Shown here: positions 21,081-31,419 of the stretch, in pieces | How positions within the stretch are numbered: position 1 is the stretch's first letter | Layout of the letters: each line of letters begins with the position of its first letter | Assembly (NCBI GenBank): GCA_014529385.2 | Contig: CM043971.1 | Coordinates: forward strand, 82,067,340-82,131,339 | Length of the DNA: 64,000 nucleotides | From: Adiantum capillus-veneris | Lineage: Eukaryota > Streptophyta > Polypodiopsida > Polypodiales > Pteridaceae | Reading direction: 5' to 3' | Made by a program: the position numbers and the translations under genes | The notes under the pieces: generated by a model | What the model saw: the letters and a program-made list of their open reading frames with translations, nothing else | Told to the model about the DNA's origin: nothing | The model's database searches: none

Positions 21081-21585
21081 GAGTCAACACTAGGCGAATA
21101 GGAGGCTTGGGGACTGCCCAACACCACCTATCGCTTGTATTGACCTTGGTGTAACAAACGATGGAGACCCTTTTGGTGAGGTGATTACAATACATGCAGA
21201 AGAGTCAATACTGGGTGAATAGGAGGCTTGGGGAGTGCCCAATGCCACCTATCGCTTGGTGTTGACCTTGGGGTAAAATATATTACAAGAGGAAGTAGAG
21301 TCAATACTAGGTGAATAGGAGGCTTGGGGAGTGCCCAATGCCACCTATCGCTTGGTGTTGACCTTGGGGTTAAAGACATTACAAGAGGCAGTAGAGTCAA
21401 TACTAGGCAAATAGGAGGCTTGGGGAGTGCCCAATGCCAGCTATCACTTGGTGTTGACCTTGGAAACGAAGACATGACAGGCGGGAGTGAAGTCAACACC
21501 GGGCGAATATGAGGCTTGGGGACTGCCCAACACCACCTATCGCTTGGTGCTGAGCTTGGCAAATAGGCGTCGACACATCCACGGA
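21081..21585. repeat. 96-bp tandem repeats in Gypsy-B U3
   Basis: Five units begin with GAGTCAA-type starts at about 21081, 21202, 21298, 21394 and 21490. Each contains GGAGGCTTGGGGA, GCCCAA and CACCTATCGCTTGGTG. The 3' LTR (29590-30205) carries a longer array. U3 position suggests enhancer-like repeats; this is inference. Confidence 0.9.
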
Positions 21586-21734
21586 CATTACATTGTTTTG
21601 AGTCATGGGCCGGGCTTGTCGGTCCAATGGGAAAAGGGTAAGAGTGATCGCCGATGAGAGGCTCACTCTAACTGGAACATTCAAGGGATTAGTTTGCTAA
21701 GCATGGGCGCCCAAGTGTGAATGGGGCGAGCTCA

Positions 21735-21742
21735 TATAAAAG
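21735..21742 (+). promoter_or_regulatory. TATA box in Gypsy-B LTR
   Basis: TATAAAAG in the same context as in Gypsy-A, downstream of the U3 tandem array. Confidence 0.6.
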
Positions 21743-21828
21743 CCAACTAAACCTAAAATTCACTTATTCTTTCATTTGTGCAATTGAAGAGTGCTCTTGC
21801 TTCATCTCCATCTTCTTCTTCATCTCCT

Positions 21829-21860
<32 letters not shown>

Positions 21861-22131
21861 CGAGAGAGAAGAGAGAGAGAGAGAGAGTGTGCGATCGAGC
21901 ATTGCGACGACGGCACGGCGGCGGCGAAGCGATTGAGCGCAGCGTAGCGGCGGCTCCTCCTTCTTCGCGGCAAGGAATCCTCCACAACAGCAAGCGTAGA
22001 GCGGTGAGTGACACACCATCGCCATCTTTGAACTTATTAGTTTAGGCTAGTTGCGTGCTTGGAGCCATTTGTGGCTCGCACATAGTGTATCTGCAAGTTC
22101 CTTGCATTGACACGTACGACAAACACACACA

Positions 22132-22851
22132 TTTTTGGCGCCGTTGGAATGCCATACACTAAGCTTGAATGGAACTCTGTGCTTCTTTGTGGTGCATTTT
22201 GAATTGTAGAAAAGGTAGAGAAGGAAGGTGTGTGTGTTGAGAAGAAGGAGTTACTTTTGCTGCTGTGTATTTCTTTGTTAATGAGGTTTTGAAAGGTATT
22301 GTGTTTTGTTTTCTCTGTGATAAGGTGTTAGTATTAAGGTTGTAGATCCATAATATTAGTTTTGTGTAAAGTACAATAAGTAGGAAGTAGATCTGTTAGA
22401 GCTAATGAAGTGTGTTAGTGTGTAACAGTAGGTGTATTAGTTGTAAGTAGGTAGGTAGAGTGTGTGTGTGCTCGCGTGCACAACACGACCGTGGCTACCT
22501 TATCCCAAAAAAAAAAAAGTAGGACCAGGATCGGGAATATCTCCCAAACCCAAGCCCAGACCCAAGCCCAAGCTCAGGCTCGGGCCCAGGCCTCAGTCGC
22601 CCTTTAAAATTACGTATTTTAGCCTCATACGTAGCTAAAAATTGACTTTTTCGAGGACCAACATAGCTTCGGGTAACCAAACGTTGTGTTGTAAAGCACA
22701 CCACGACCCTCTGAGTGATACACTCGTTTCGAGCTATCACACACTTTAATAATAAAAAAACCGATCATTAGAAAACATTAGAAATGAGTGAAAACGGATA
22801 CCTAGAAAAGTAAGCGGTTAACCTTCGAGGTTATTCGTCGACGCTTCTAGG
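22132..22851 (+). other. Gypsy-B leader
   Basis: Begins with the primer-binding site (22136-22147). No gene; collinear with the Gypsy-A leader, with an A-run at 22506-22517. Confidence 0.6.
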
Positions 22852-23652
22852 GTGCCAAAGGCACATGCATCTGCGCGCTGGTCGTGTGCTAGAGACGGAG
22901 CAACTAGAGAAAATTTGACTTACGCGAGTTCTCATTATCCATCTACCTTAGGTTCCGGGCCCTCGACGGGGACCCAAGGTAGTACAAACCAAGACCCAAA
23001 CATAGTGGCTAGTGACTCTTCCTCTGACTACGACGTCGTGGAGGGTTTCCCAATGGCTAATCCCGATAGATCAAGCCAAGACATGCATGCCATGGGCCCG
23101 CGGTCCAGGCCGAGCGTGCTTAGCCGCTTGAAGGAAACCTTTAGTAGAGCCACTCGCTCCAAACATGGAGCTAATGATGTAAATGAAGGGGGTGGGGAAG
23201 TAAATTCTCCATTCATGACCAACGTAGACCTTATGTCCTTAGAGAGTGTGCATGTGAATAATTCATACACTGCACCCCCCGCGTCTTCAGAGCTATTCCC
23301 CTCTAAGATTATATTACCTGATGGTAGAAGCCTTGCGGAAGTGCCAGAGGTTGAGCGATATATCATTGCGGCTAGGAAAAAGAAAATCGAGAGCTTACGC
23401 AAGGCGGAGCAATGAAGAGAGTTAAAAGCGAAAGCCCCTATGTCAATATCCTTGCTAAGAGAGCAATCGAATGCACCTGACTTAGCAACCGCTAAGGGCC
23501 AACCCCTAGAAAGCAACATTGCATCTAGCTCAAAGGACACCCCTAGCACCTCAATCCTAGATGGAGCGTTCTTAAATGAGAACTGGGAGTACGAACTACA
23601 AACGGAAACTCTAACCAACCTATACACATATCACACCTATCACGTGGGTTAG
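22852..23652 (+). pseudogene. Gypsy-B gag-like N-terminal ORF
   Basis: Open from MPKAHASARWSCARDGATRE to a TGA at 23413, where Gypsy-A has CGA. It resumes as PMSISLLREQSNAPDLATAK and reaches NENWEYELQTETLTNLYT. It shows where the Gypsy-A frame would continue past its truncation. Acidic and Ser-rich, with the LPDGRSLAEV segment conserved between copies. Confidence 0.6.
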
Positions 23653-24913
23653 TTAGATGTCCTATAATCCACAAATGGGTGCTACTAGTGTGGAGGATCA
23701 ATAACAAAGAGTTTGTGAGGTCATCCATAGGGTCATTGAGTTAGAGAGACAGAACAAGGGGATCAACATGCCTTCAACGGGTCTCATGAGATTCTTGGAT
23801 ACTGGAAAAGCTAAACAATTGACCTTATCGCAAATGGAGACTCCCTCGGTAAGTCCGATGGATCCTCCATATGTTGTTTCTTCAGGGTTCTCAGTGCAAT
23901 CTGAGCCCACAAGTGATAGCTTTACCTTTCCAACTCTAGCTCATCTTTCCCTTTATGACACCACGCTACCATGCCTACCCCAATGATGGGCATGCCGAGA
24001 AACACGTCATGGACCTCATTTGTTAGTATAGCACCACTACATGGTAGCTCAATGCCTGCAAGAGTACCTACCAGTGTGTACCAATCGTATATACCTATAG
24101 GTCCTTATACTCATGTAGTCCCTACCCTACCCAAGCTTTTATTTCCATGGGACTATACCGGCTAGCATTAGCATGTCACATTCGACGTCTGCTATGCCTA
24201 GGGCCACACATGAACTTTGGGCCACCACATGGCACAACATCGTACCCAACATGGAACCCAAGGGCTTCCTATGCGCCAAGCCCAATGCCATATACCTACT
24301 CCACATGTAGTCTCTACAGCGCCTTCACCCACGGTGCCTGCTCACTTAGGTGACTTGGCAACATTTTCTCAAGCTATTGGTCGATCATTGCTGAGAATAT
24401 GTGTGACACGCCTGATAGAGAGCCTAGAAGTAAGGCAGTACAAATAGCCAAGCTCACACAAAAATTTAATGGAGACGGGGATGTGGGAAAGCATATCGAA
24501 GTGTTTGAACAAATATGAGATTCTCTAGGAGAACACAATGACCTGCATAAGAGTAATACTTTAAGCCTAACCTTAAGTGGAAAGGCTAGGGATTGGTATA
24601 GAACCCTAAGGATGGAAGGAAAAACAAATTACCCTACTCTTAGGAGACTATTCTTGAAAGAATACATACGAGAGGGAGTACTTTGGGGTGTAGCCTCTCA
24701 GGTCCAAAAAGCCCAATGAGAGGAAGGAGATTCGGTGAGAGACTTTATTATTCGCTTAAAGAATTTGAATTCTCGTTGTAATCCAAGTGAGCGCTTCAAT
24801 AATAATCAATTACTTGATATATTCATAGGGAATTATGACATGAGGATATCTACAATGGCCTAGTCATTAGAGGTATCACCACTTGGGAAGCAGTCACCAC
24901 TAATGCGATCCAA
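23653..24913 (+). pseudogene. Gypsy-B gag capsid region, with stops
   Basis: From about 24400 the frame reads KAVQIAKLTQKFNGDGDVGK, LSGKARDWYRTLRMEGKTNY, LRRLFLKEYIREG and SVRDFIIRLKNLNSRCNP, broken by stops (a TGA near 24515, a TGA near 24717, a TAG near 24860). The A-x-x-W-[YF] box followed by F-x-x-x-[YF] is typical of the retrotransposon gag family of gypsy elements. The preceding 23653-24400 is a Pro/Met-rich linker in several short frames. Confidence 0.75.
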
Positions 24914-26071
24914 TTGGAGGAAAATTTAATGATTCAAGGAGAAAGAGTGTCTATTGAGCCTAAATCTATTAGCTCGCAAGCATCGGGGCATCAGCCAATG
25001 ACCCTAAAGTCTATTTCTAAGGAGCCAAAGATATATGAGATGACTTTAGCAGATCTCACCAAGGCTATTCAAGAGAGTCTTAGAGACAATCGTGCTCCGC
25101 AAAACAATCATATGTATCCAAGAAGGGAGCAACAATGGTGCTTAGCATGCTATGGACCGCATAGTACCAGCAAATGCCCTACTTTTAGAGTAAAATTCAA
25201 TGGGAATTGCAATGCCTGTGGGAGGTATGGTCATCAAGCTAAGGATTGCATAGTATTTAAGCGCACGATGACCAATAGACCAACCTTAGCATGTACGTAC
25301 ACACCTCAAGTGCCTGCATTGATGACGGCCCTACCTCTTGAACAAACAGCACAACACATGGTCCCTAGGGCCCAAAATGTTGTTCAAACAACACCCTTAC
25401 CACCTCCAGTGCTAGGACCGCAACCACCACATCCGAGAATCACTTCTGTGAATCAAGTGGGTTGTGAGTCATCTATTGCTTGTTTGGAAGACTGTGAGGA
25501 AGATATAGATCCTAATATTGCATATGGGATGGATGTGCTTGAAGAAAGTCCACAATACTACATGGAGGACTATTGGGGACAAGTCAAACATGTCTATCAA
25601 GTAGCTACACTTGCGGCAAGAGGCCAAAATATCAATTACACTACTAAGAGACCACCTCTTCAATGCTATGAGTGTGGAGGTCCACATCGTGTAGCCGAGT
25701 GTTCTATTAGGCTACAAAAGAATGCCACACTAATGCAAGCCAATCAAGCGAGCACATCTACAATGCCAATACTCATGTGTAATCAATGTGGCATAGATCA
25801 TTTGATTGCCCAATGTCCAAATAATCCAAATGCACCGAAGATCATGCCATTAAACTTGACTGAGGTTACCGAGGAGCCATCACAAAGTACACGTGTGGTA
25901 CCAGTAAACGTACTCACACGATCGATGCTCCAAAAACAAAATTATATTCTTGAGGAAAGAGACACGACATCCATTGCCCAATCTCAGAAAAAGAAGAAAA
26001 CACGAAGGAAAAGATCACAAAAAGCAGCGAAGTCAGGCAGACCCCAGTTCAAAGACCAACATAGGGACTAA
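24914..26071 (+). CDS. Gypsy-B nucleocapsid ORF with multiple zinc knuckles
   Basis: 385 codons. Cys/His clusters include CLACYGPHSTSKC, CNACGRYGHQAKDC, CYECGGPHRVAEC and CNQCGIDHLIAQC. The second and fourth are canonical C-x2-C-x4-H-x4-C knuckles; the first and third are near-canonical, with slightly different His spacing. A Pro-rich spacer separates pairs, and the C-terminus is Lys/Arg-rich. This is the RNA-binding end of gag. It is the longest open frame in Gypsy-B, and probably opens within a longer original frame. Confidence 0.8.
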   Translation: MEENLMIQGERVSIEPKSISSQASGHQPMTLKSISKEPKIYEMTLADLTKAIQESLRDNRAPQNNHMYPRREQQWCLACYGPHSTSKCPTFRVKFNGNCNACGRYGHQAKDCIVFKRTMTNRPTLACTYTPQVPALMTALPLEQTAQHMVPRAQNVVQTTPLPPPVLGPQPPHPRITSVNQVGCESSIACLEDCEEDIDPNIAYGMDVLEESPQYYMEDYWGQVKHVYQVATLAARGQNINYTTKRPPLQCYECGGPHRVAECSIRLQKNATLMQANQASTSTMPILMCNQCGIDHLIAQCPNNPNAPKIMPLNLTEVTEEPSQSTRVVPVNVLTRSMLQKQNYILEERDTTSIAQSQKKKKTRRKRSQKAAKSGRPQFKDQHRD

Positions 26072-26402
26072 TGACGACCCCGTATATATGAACGATGCTG
26101 AAGAGGATTCCGATTCACGTGAAACCATGGAGACCAAAACGACCACTAAGATAGAAACCAACAAGGAAGATCTTCATGAGCCACAATGGCCAAGATCCAA
26201 GAAGAAGATAGGAACTTATCCAAACCCTACAGACGAGATCGAGCGAGTCAAGAAATTAAGGAGTTTGGTAGAAGATACCCAAAGAGATCTAGAACCAGCA
26301 CCTAGGCGGATCCAGATTACAGACACCGTGTTCCCTACACAACAACAACCTCACCAAGTCCCGACCCTTAGCCATACCTGGCGTCATCTAGGAAGAAAGT
26401 GA
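25950..26402 (+). pseudogene. Gypsy-B gag-protease linker frame
   Basis: Overlaps the end of the nucleocapsid frame in another phase and runs to 26402 (TKIETNKEDLHEPQWPRSKK, TDEIERVKKLRSLVEDTQRD). It is highly charged with no known motif. It probably joins gag to the protease frame through one or more indels. Confidence 0.4.
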
Positions 26403-26436
26403 CTTAAAGTCGTGGGAAAGTGGGCGTACTCATTTC

Positions 26437-27192
26437 TTGATGGAAAGAATGTTTACAGAGGGACTATTTGATCCTATCAAAGAAATGGAGATCCCATCTT
26501 CCCCACATCAAGGGGCTGAAGCCCAAAAGGTGCCGTTAAACATTGCCAAATTGATGAATTTCATGTCTTCAGAAGTTAGAACCACCATCATGTCCAAACT
26601 ATATAAAGACCTTGAGCTAGTCTCAGCTCTTCGAGCCTTCCTCAATGGAGAACTGAAGTTTGGGCTACCACAATTTGCACAACTGGATGGAGCTGGGGAG
26701 ATGCCAATAGAGGAGGAACACTTAGATCCACAACCCAACCTAGATGAGAACCTTGTTACAGAAATACCTGTTAACAAGTTGGGACAATACTTTGAGGGTG
26801 ATGAATCCAATGCGACCATGCCAATCACTACTAAGGGATTAACTGTGAAGGGAATCCTTGATGGTGACACTAGGGTTAGCATTGTGACTAAAAATTACTG
26901 GGAAACTATGGGAAGACCTCACCTTGCGACCACAACCATAGTAGTGAAGATGGCCAATGGGTCTATTGTTAAACCTATTGGGATGCTAGAAGATCTCAAG
27001 ATCAAGGTCTTTGGACATAAAATAAGATTTAACTTCATTGTTATGGATTTCTCCAAGCACACTATGGCATCAGAGATGATCTTAGGACATCCTTTCATGA
27101 GGGAAACAAAAACGGTGCATGACTGGTCTAAAAGCCATGTCTACTTGCAGCTCCAAGGTTTTGTCATTCGAGTGGATCTGGTAACTGGTTGA
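26437..27192 (+). CDS. Gypsy-B retropepsin-like ORF
   Basis: 251 codons. Residues 60-90 contain LVSALRAFLNGELKFGLPQF. The Asp box reads GILDGDTRVSIVTKNYW (Gypsy-A: DGGTGVS), and the distal box is MASEMILGHPFMRETKTVHD. The Asp box differs from the catalytic D-[ST]-G and from the sister copy, so this protease is probably inactive. The family usually cleaves gag-pol. The frame ends at a TGA at 27190-27192. Confidence 0.65.
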   Translation: MMERMFTEGLFDPIKEMEIPSSPHQGAEAQKVPLNIAKLMNFMSSEVRTTIMSKLYKDLELVSALRAFLNGELKFGLPQFAQLDGAGEMPIEEEHLDPQPNLDENLVTEIPVNKLGQYFEGDESNATMPITTKGLTVKGILDGDTRVSIVTKNYWETMGRPHLATTTIVVKMANGSIVKPIGMLEDLKIKVFGHKIRFNFIVMDFSKHTMASEMILGHPFMRETKTVHDWSKSHVYLQLQGFVIRVDLVTG

Positions 27193-27258
27193 GCACATCC
27201 TCTAGGAAACAGGTTTATAATTGATCATAGATTTGACACCACGGTTCACTCGGTCCCA

Positions 27259-27830
27259 TTGCAATATTGCTACACATGTAAAGCGGACACTGATGTTGGG
27301 GAAGATTCTCCTTATATGGATGTACTACCTGGGATGACTCAGTCAGACAATGTGGATTGGGTCCACCTAGCAGCAACCATAGACACTTGGGGAAAAAGGG
27401 GGATGACCTGGGTAACACCTGAGGACGATGAAATGCTCGTACCCTTAAATATGCTACAAGCAATGCATATAGCTTCTCACAAGACTCATCCTAATATAAT
27501 GATAAAAACATACAAGTGGGTCCCTAAAGCTTCTTTAGCGACCATAGCTAGTGCTAAAAAACAGAAGCCTTGTAAGAAACGTCCCACTCGCTCCAAGAAA
27601 TGTAAGGAAACGTGGCAGTGTATTTCTAAACAACTATTGAAGCCCAAGGCTACTATCAAGGAAATGATCAAATCTGGGTGCCAAAACGTAGATTGTGTTC
27701 TTACCTGTCACCTGACCCATGTGCGCTTAATCCTGTGGCTTTGAAACAAATTGAAGATCGCGAAAAGGAAAAAATCACGGAATGCTACACACCCGCTCAA
27801 GAGCTAGTTTGGGTACCGAAGAAAGAATGA
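27259..27830 (+). pseudogene. Gypsy-B W-x-P-K repeat protein, broken
   Basis: Collinear with the Gypsy-A frame at 17212-18197. It begins CYTCKADTDVGEDSPYMDVL and includes TYKWVPKASLATIAS. The second box has changed to CISKQ and a frameshift follows near 27640. The fourth box (VWVPKKE) is recoverable near 27810, just before a TGA. Confidence 0.55.
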
Positions 27831-29567
27831 TTTGTTCCACCTAGCTCAGGAAGGGGGGAGTTCCATGAAGCTTCTAGCTCCTCATGTAATGCATCCATAG
27901 AGGTAAAAGCTTCTCCACAGCCTCCACCTACAATAGTGGACCTTCATAAAGCTACAAAGGAATCCACACCTCCAAGTGTTCAAGAATCACTTGATGAACC
28001 GCTTCAAGTTCGATCCTAGGAGAGTACTTTACCACCCTTGCAACTCAACGAGGCACCTAAGGTAATAGAAAATTACTGGCAAAAATCCTCACCTATTACC
28101 AACTGGAACAATTGGTTTTAAAAGGTGACGAGCACATTTCAAATGGTATGATCTACCTAAAGAAGGGGGGAGTGTTTGCTGACAATCATTCACTCACTCC
28201 CCTCTCAACCTTCCTCCCCGACCTCTCAATCTCCCAATCTTAGGGAAAGTATATGTAAAGCCTTATACTCACAAAAAAGAAAAAAAGTAAAGAGCAAGAG
28301 TAATTAGCAAACGAGTATGCACAATAAAAGTCATAACATTGACCAAACCTACACATTCACATCCGGTACACTGAAACAAAAACCTATGTCATTAAACACC
28401 TTTGATCCTCATCACTCGAGTGATGGAGGGTAGGTAGGATTAGTATAATAGTAGTGTTTCTGTTTAGAGTTTAGTGATTAGCAAAGTTCTTTTTTCCCAC
28501 TGATGTGCCTCTTAGAGGTATTCTTTGTGTTTCGTAGTGTGTACAGGAACGTGTTGCTGTTGTTAGGATTTGGACCTTCATCGAATCTTTCTCTCGTTCA
28601 CACTTCAAATCAAGCGCGTCCATCAACACAACCAAGTGTTTCTTGTCCATTAGCATTGCCCCTTATCTTTTTGCATCCATGTCTGTCTACTTTAATTGTG
28701 ATTGGTAGCATAATATCCAGCACATTTGCTTAGTATCAAACATTAAATTCAATATAATTTTTTGTCATAATCACTTGTCTAGGTTTAAAAATCAAGCAGT
28801 CCGACTAAGCTAGTTTGACCGAGCTAGGCGTTAGAGATCTTCTCTTAATACCATGGGGAATGCCTTTCTAATAATCAATGGTAGGTTCTTAATCCGATTT
28901 AGGCAGCATTGTGTGAAATGTACTAGGGCTTTCTAGTGGGCTTAGTCCCTATTGACCTTTAGCTTAAGTATTATAAAGTGAGTTTACTAGTGTGATGAGC
29001 CTGGGGAGTGTAACAATGTTATATGATCCCCAAAGTTACAAAATTAAAATGTTGAAAACAAACAACCAAAAAAATCGAAGTGCCACAATGTAAAATCGTA
29101 AGCTAGAAGAGAAATCTCAGCTTGATTTGGTACTCCACTCACATGTATAGCCTATGGTACTAGAGCCCTAATGGTTCCCAGTGTGGGCGCTTTTCCTTGG
29201 AAAGCAAAAAAACCCAAGGCATACAAAATAAGCACACACATCAAAATTGAAACAATGTGAAAAGACTTTGAAGGGTCAAAGAAAAGGAAATAAGTAAGGA
29301 GATTTCATGAGCAATTCCTTTTATCATAGCTTAACTACAAGGTCTTCTCGGTATAACCTCTAGTCAGCCCTCGGACATGAAATACTTGCCCTCGCGATTA
29401 AACAACTTAATTGACCAGAGAAAATTGAAAATATTGCCCATGGTATTAATAGTCGATCTTTAGTGCCTTTCGATCGTTAAATTAGCGACCCATACTTGTT
29501 TAATTTTTTACCTTTACAACTGTTTATGCGTTTGATTATATTTTAATCTAAATCAGGAAGAGGGGCA
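27831..29567 (+). other. Gypsy-B 3' internal region
   Basis: No intact gene. It holds the decayed C-terminus of the W-x-P-K ORF to about 28155, then the family's conserved non-coding 3' block, and ends in the polypurine tract before the LTR. Confidence 0.6.
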
Positions 29568-30483
29568 CGTTAACCGACAAGTCAGACAGTGAGTCAACAC
29601 TAGGCGAATAGGAGGCTTGGGACTGCCCAATACCACCTATCGTTTGGTGTTGACCTTGGTGTAACAGACGATGGAGACCCTTTTGGTGAGGTGATTACAA
29701 TACATGCAAAAGAGTCAATACTGGGTGAATAGGAGGCTTGGGACTGCCCAATACCACCTATCGTTTGGTGTTGACCTTGGTGTAACAGACGATGGAGACC
29801 CTTTTGGTGAGGTGATTACAATACATGCAAAAGAGTCAATACTGGGTAAATAGGAGGCTTGGGGGGTGCCCAATGCAACCTATCGCTTGGTGTTGACCTT
29901 GGGGTTAAAGACATTACAAGAGGCAGTAGATTCAATACTAGGTGAATAGGAGGCTTGGGGAGTGCCCAATGCCACCTATCGCTTGGTGTTGACCTTGGGG
30001 TTAAAGACATTACAAGAGGCAATAGAGTCAATACTAGGCGAATAGGAGGCTTGGGGTGTGCCCAATGCCACCTATCACTTGGTGTTGATCTTGGTGACGA
30101 AAACATGACAGGCGGTAGTGAAGTCAACACCAGGCGAATATGAGGCTTGGGGACTGCCCAACGCCACCTATCGCTTGGTGCTGACCTTGGCAAATAGGCG
30201 TCAGCACATCCATGGACATTACATTGTTTTGAGTCATGGGCCGGGCTTGTCGGTCCAATGGAAAAAGGGTAAGAGTGATCGCCGATGAGAAGCACACTCT
30301 AACTGGAACATTCAAGGGATTAGTTGGCTAAGCATGGACGCCCAAGTGTGAATGGGACGAGCTCATATAAAAAAAAGCCAACTAAACCTAAAATTCACTT
30401 ATTCTTTTATTTGTGCAATTGAAGAGTGCTCTTGCTCCATCTCCATCTTCTTCTTCTTCATCTTCTTGTGTGTGTGTGTGTGT

Positions 30484-30514
<31 letters not shown>

Positions 30515-30755
30515 TACGATCGAGCATTGCGACGACGGCACGGCGGTGGTGAAGAGGTTGAGTGCGGTGCAGGGCGGCTCATTCTTCTTCACGACAAGGA
30601 ATCCGCCACGACAGCAAGCGTAGAGCGGTGAGTGACACACCATCGTCATCTTTGAGCTTACTAGTTTAGGCTAGTTGCGTGCTTGGAGCCATTTGTGGCT
30701 CGCACACAGTGTATTGGCAAGTTCCTTGCATTGACGCGTGCGACAGACACGCACA
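29568..30755 (+). repeat. Gypsy-B 3' LTR
   Basis: 1188 bp, starting CGTTAACC (first base changed from T) and ending ACGCACA. It carries one or two more 96- to 120-bp U3 units than the 5' LTR, including an almost exact duplication of the unit with AACAGACGATGGAGACC (29663 and 29784). Confidence 0.88.
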
Positions 30756-30832
30756 GTGAGTATGTTTACTAACATCCAAATGGTGAACATATTTTCATAC
30801 ACTTTGAAATTTGTGTGTTTCTTGGTGATTAG

Positions 30833-30946
30833 GAAAGAGAAGTGGAATCTCAACAAAGGAGGTGGTGGACTTTGCAACGAGTTTAGAAACAAAAATATTG
30901 CATGTCTCAGACCTGTCAATGGTTACATACCCGTCGGCGGTGGCTG
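30833..30946 (+). pseudogene. Unrecognised host gene: exon after Gypsy-B
   Basis: Bounded by GTGATTAG and a GTAAGT donor. The best frame reads KRSGISTKEVVDFATSLETK, then ILHVSDLSMVTYPSAVAG. It is flanked by good splice sites, but no family is recognised. Confidence 0.5.
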
Positions 30947-30987
30947 GTAAGTGGAAAACTTGATTCAGAGTTGCGTTGCGTTTTGAG

Positions 30988-31209
30988 ATCTATCTTTTGT
31001 TGCTTGAGGTATTTGCATGGAGCGATGGCGACCATATTCAGACTTTTCATTTCGGTTCGGACAAGACAAAGGATGACTTGAAGATGGCCTTGCTAAGCTC
31101 TATGAGGCCACATGTTGTGGAAAAATGTCTTCGTTCGTTGTGTAATGGGTCGGATGTGGATTCTGTAGTGAACATTTCCATTGTTTTTTTGCCTTGCAAT
31201 GCATCTATG
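30988..31209 (+). pseudogene. Unrecognised host gene: exon cut by gag-only element
   Basis: An open frame reads EVFAWSDGDHIQTFHFGSDK, DDLKMALLSSMRPHVVEKC and VVNISIVFLPCNASM, where the LTR element starts. Ignoring the element and one CTATG, it continues at 35888 as YGLSNSEVPQW with no frame change. The exon start is approximate. Confidence 0.55.
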
Positions 31210-31419
31210 TGTTGGAGTAAAGGCGCTCCGCCTTTCGCCCGTCCAGACGTCCACTGTCCCCGATCGCCCGTCCACGTGTGTACATACTTTTATTCTTCAT
31301 TACATATGAGAATAAGGAGCTCCTCATCTTTAGTCTTGTGAGGCTGCTCCACCACACCGGCTTGTGCTTCTCCCCTTTCCCGCACGCACGCAGGCATCCG
31401 CGCACATGTGCACTCATCA
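31210..31419 (+). repeat. 5' LTR of gag-only element
   Basis: 210 bp with GCGCTCCGCC near its start and a short (GCAC)n run near its end. It is directly followed by A and the primer-binding site. Confidence 0.92.

Larger units (their letters stand above)
21058..22131 (+). repeat. Gypsy-B 5' LTR
   Basis: 1074 bp. The first 520 bp are a tandem array absent from the Gypsy-A LTRs; the remainder matches them, including the TATA box and the GT/GA tracts. It ends AAACACACACA before the primer-binding site. Confidence 0.88.
21058..30755 (+). mobile_element. Gypsy-B: 9.7-kb LTR element without RT or integrase
   Basis: Complete structure: LTRs 21058-22131 and 29568-30755, perfect target duplication GTGAG (21053-21057 and 30756-30760), primer-binding site TGGCGCCGTTGG (22136-22147) and polypurine tract AGGAAGAGGGG. 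The interior encodes gag, three to four zinc knuckles, a retropepsin-like domain and remnants of the W-x-P-K protein. No RT, RNase H or integrase motif is visible in any frame over 7.4 kb. It was presumably moved by an autonomous relative. Confidence 0.9.

Noticed and set aside
21081-21585. Regularly spaced direct repeats that could suggest a CRISPR array
   Set aside because: The whole 96-bp unit is repeated without unique spacers, in the U3 of a plant LTR element.
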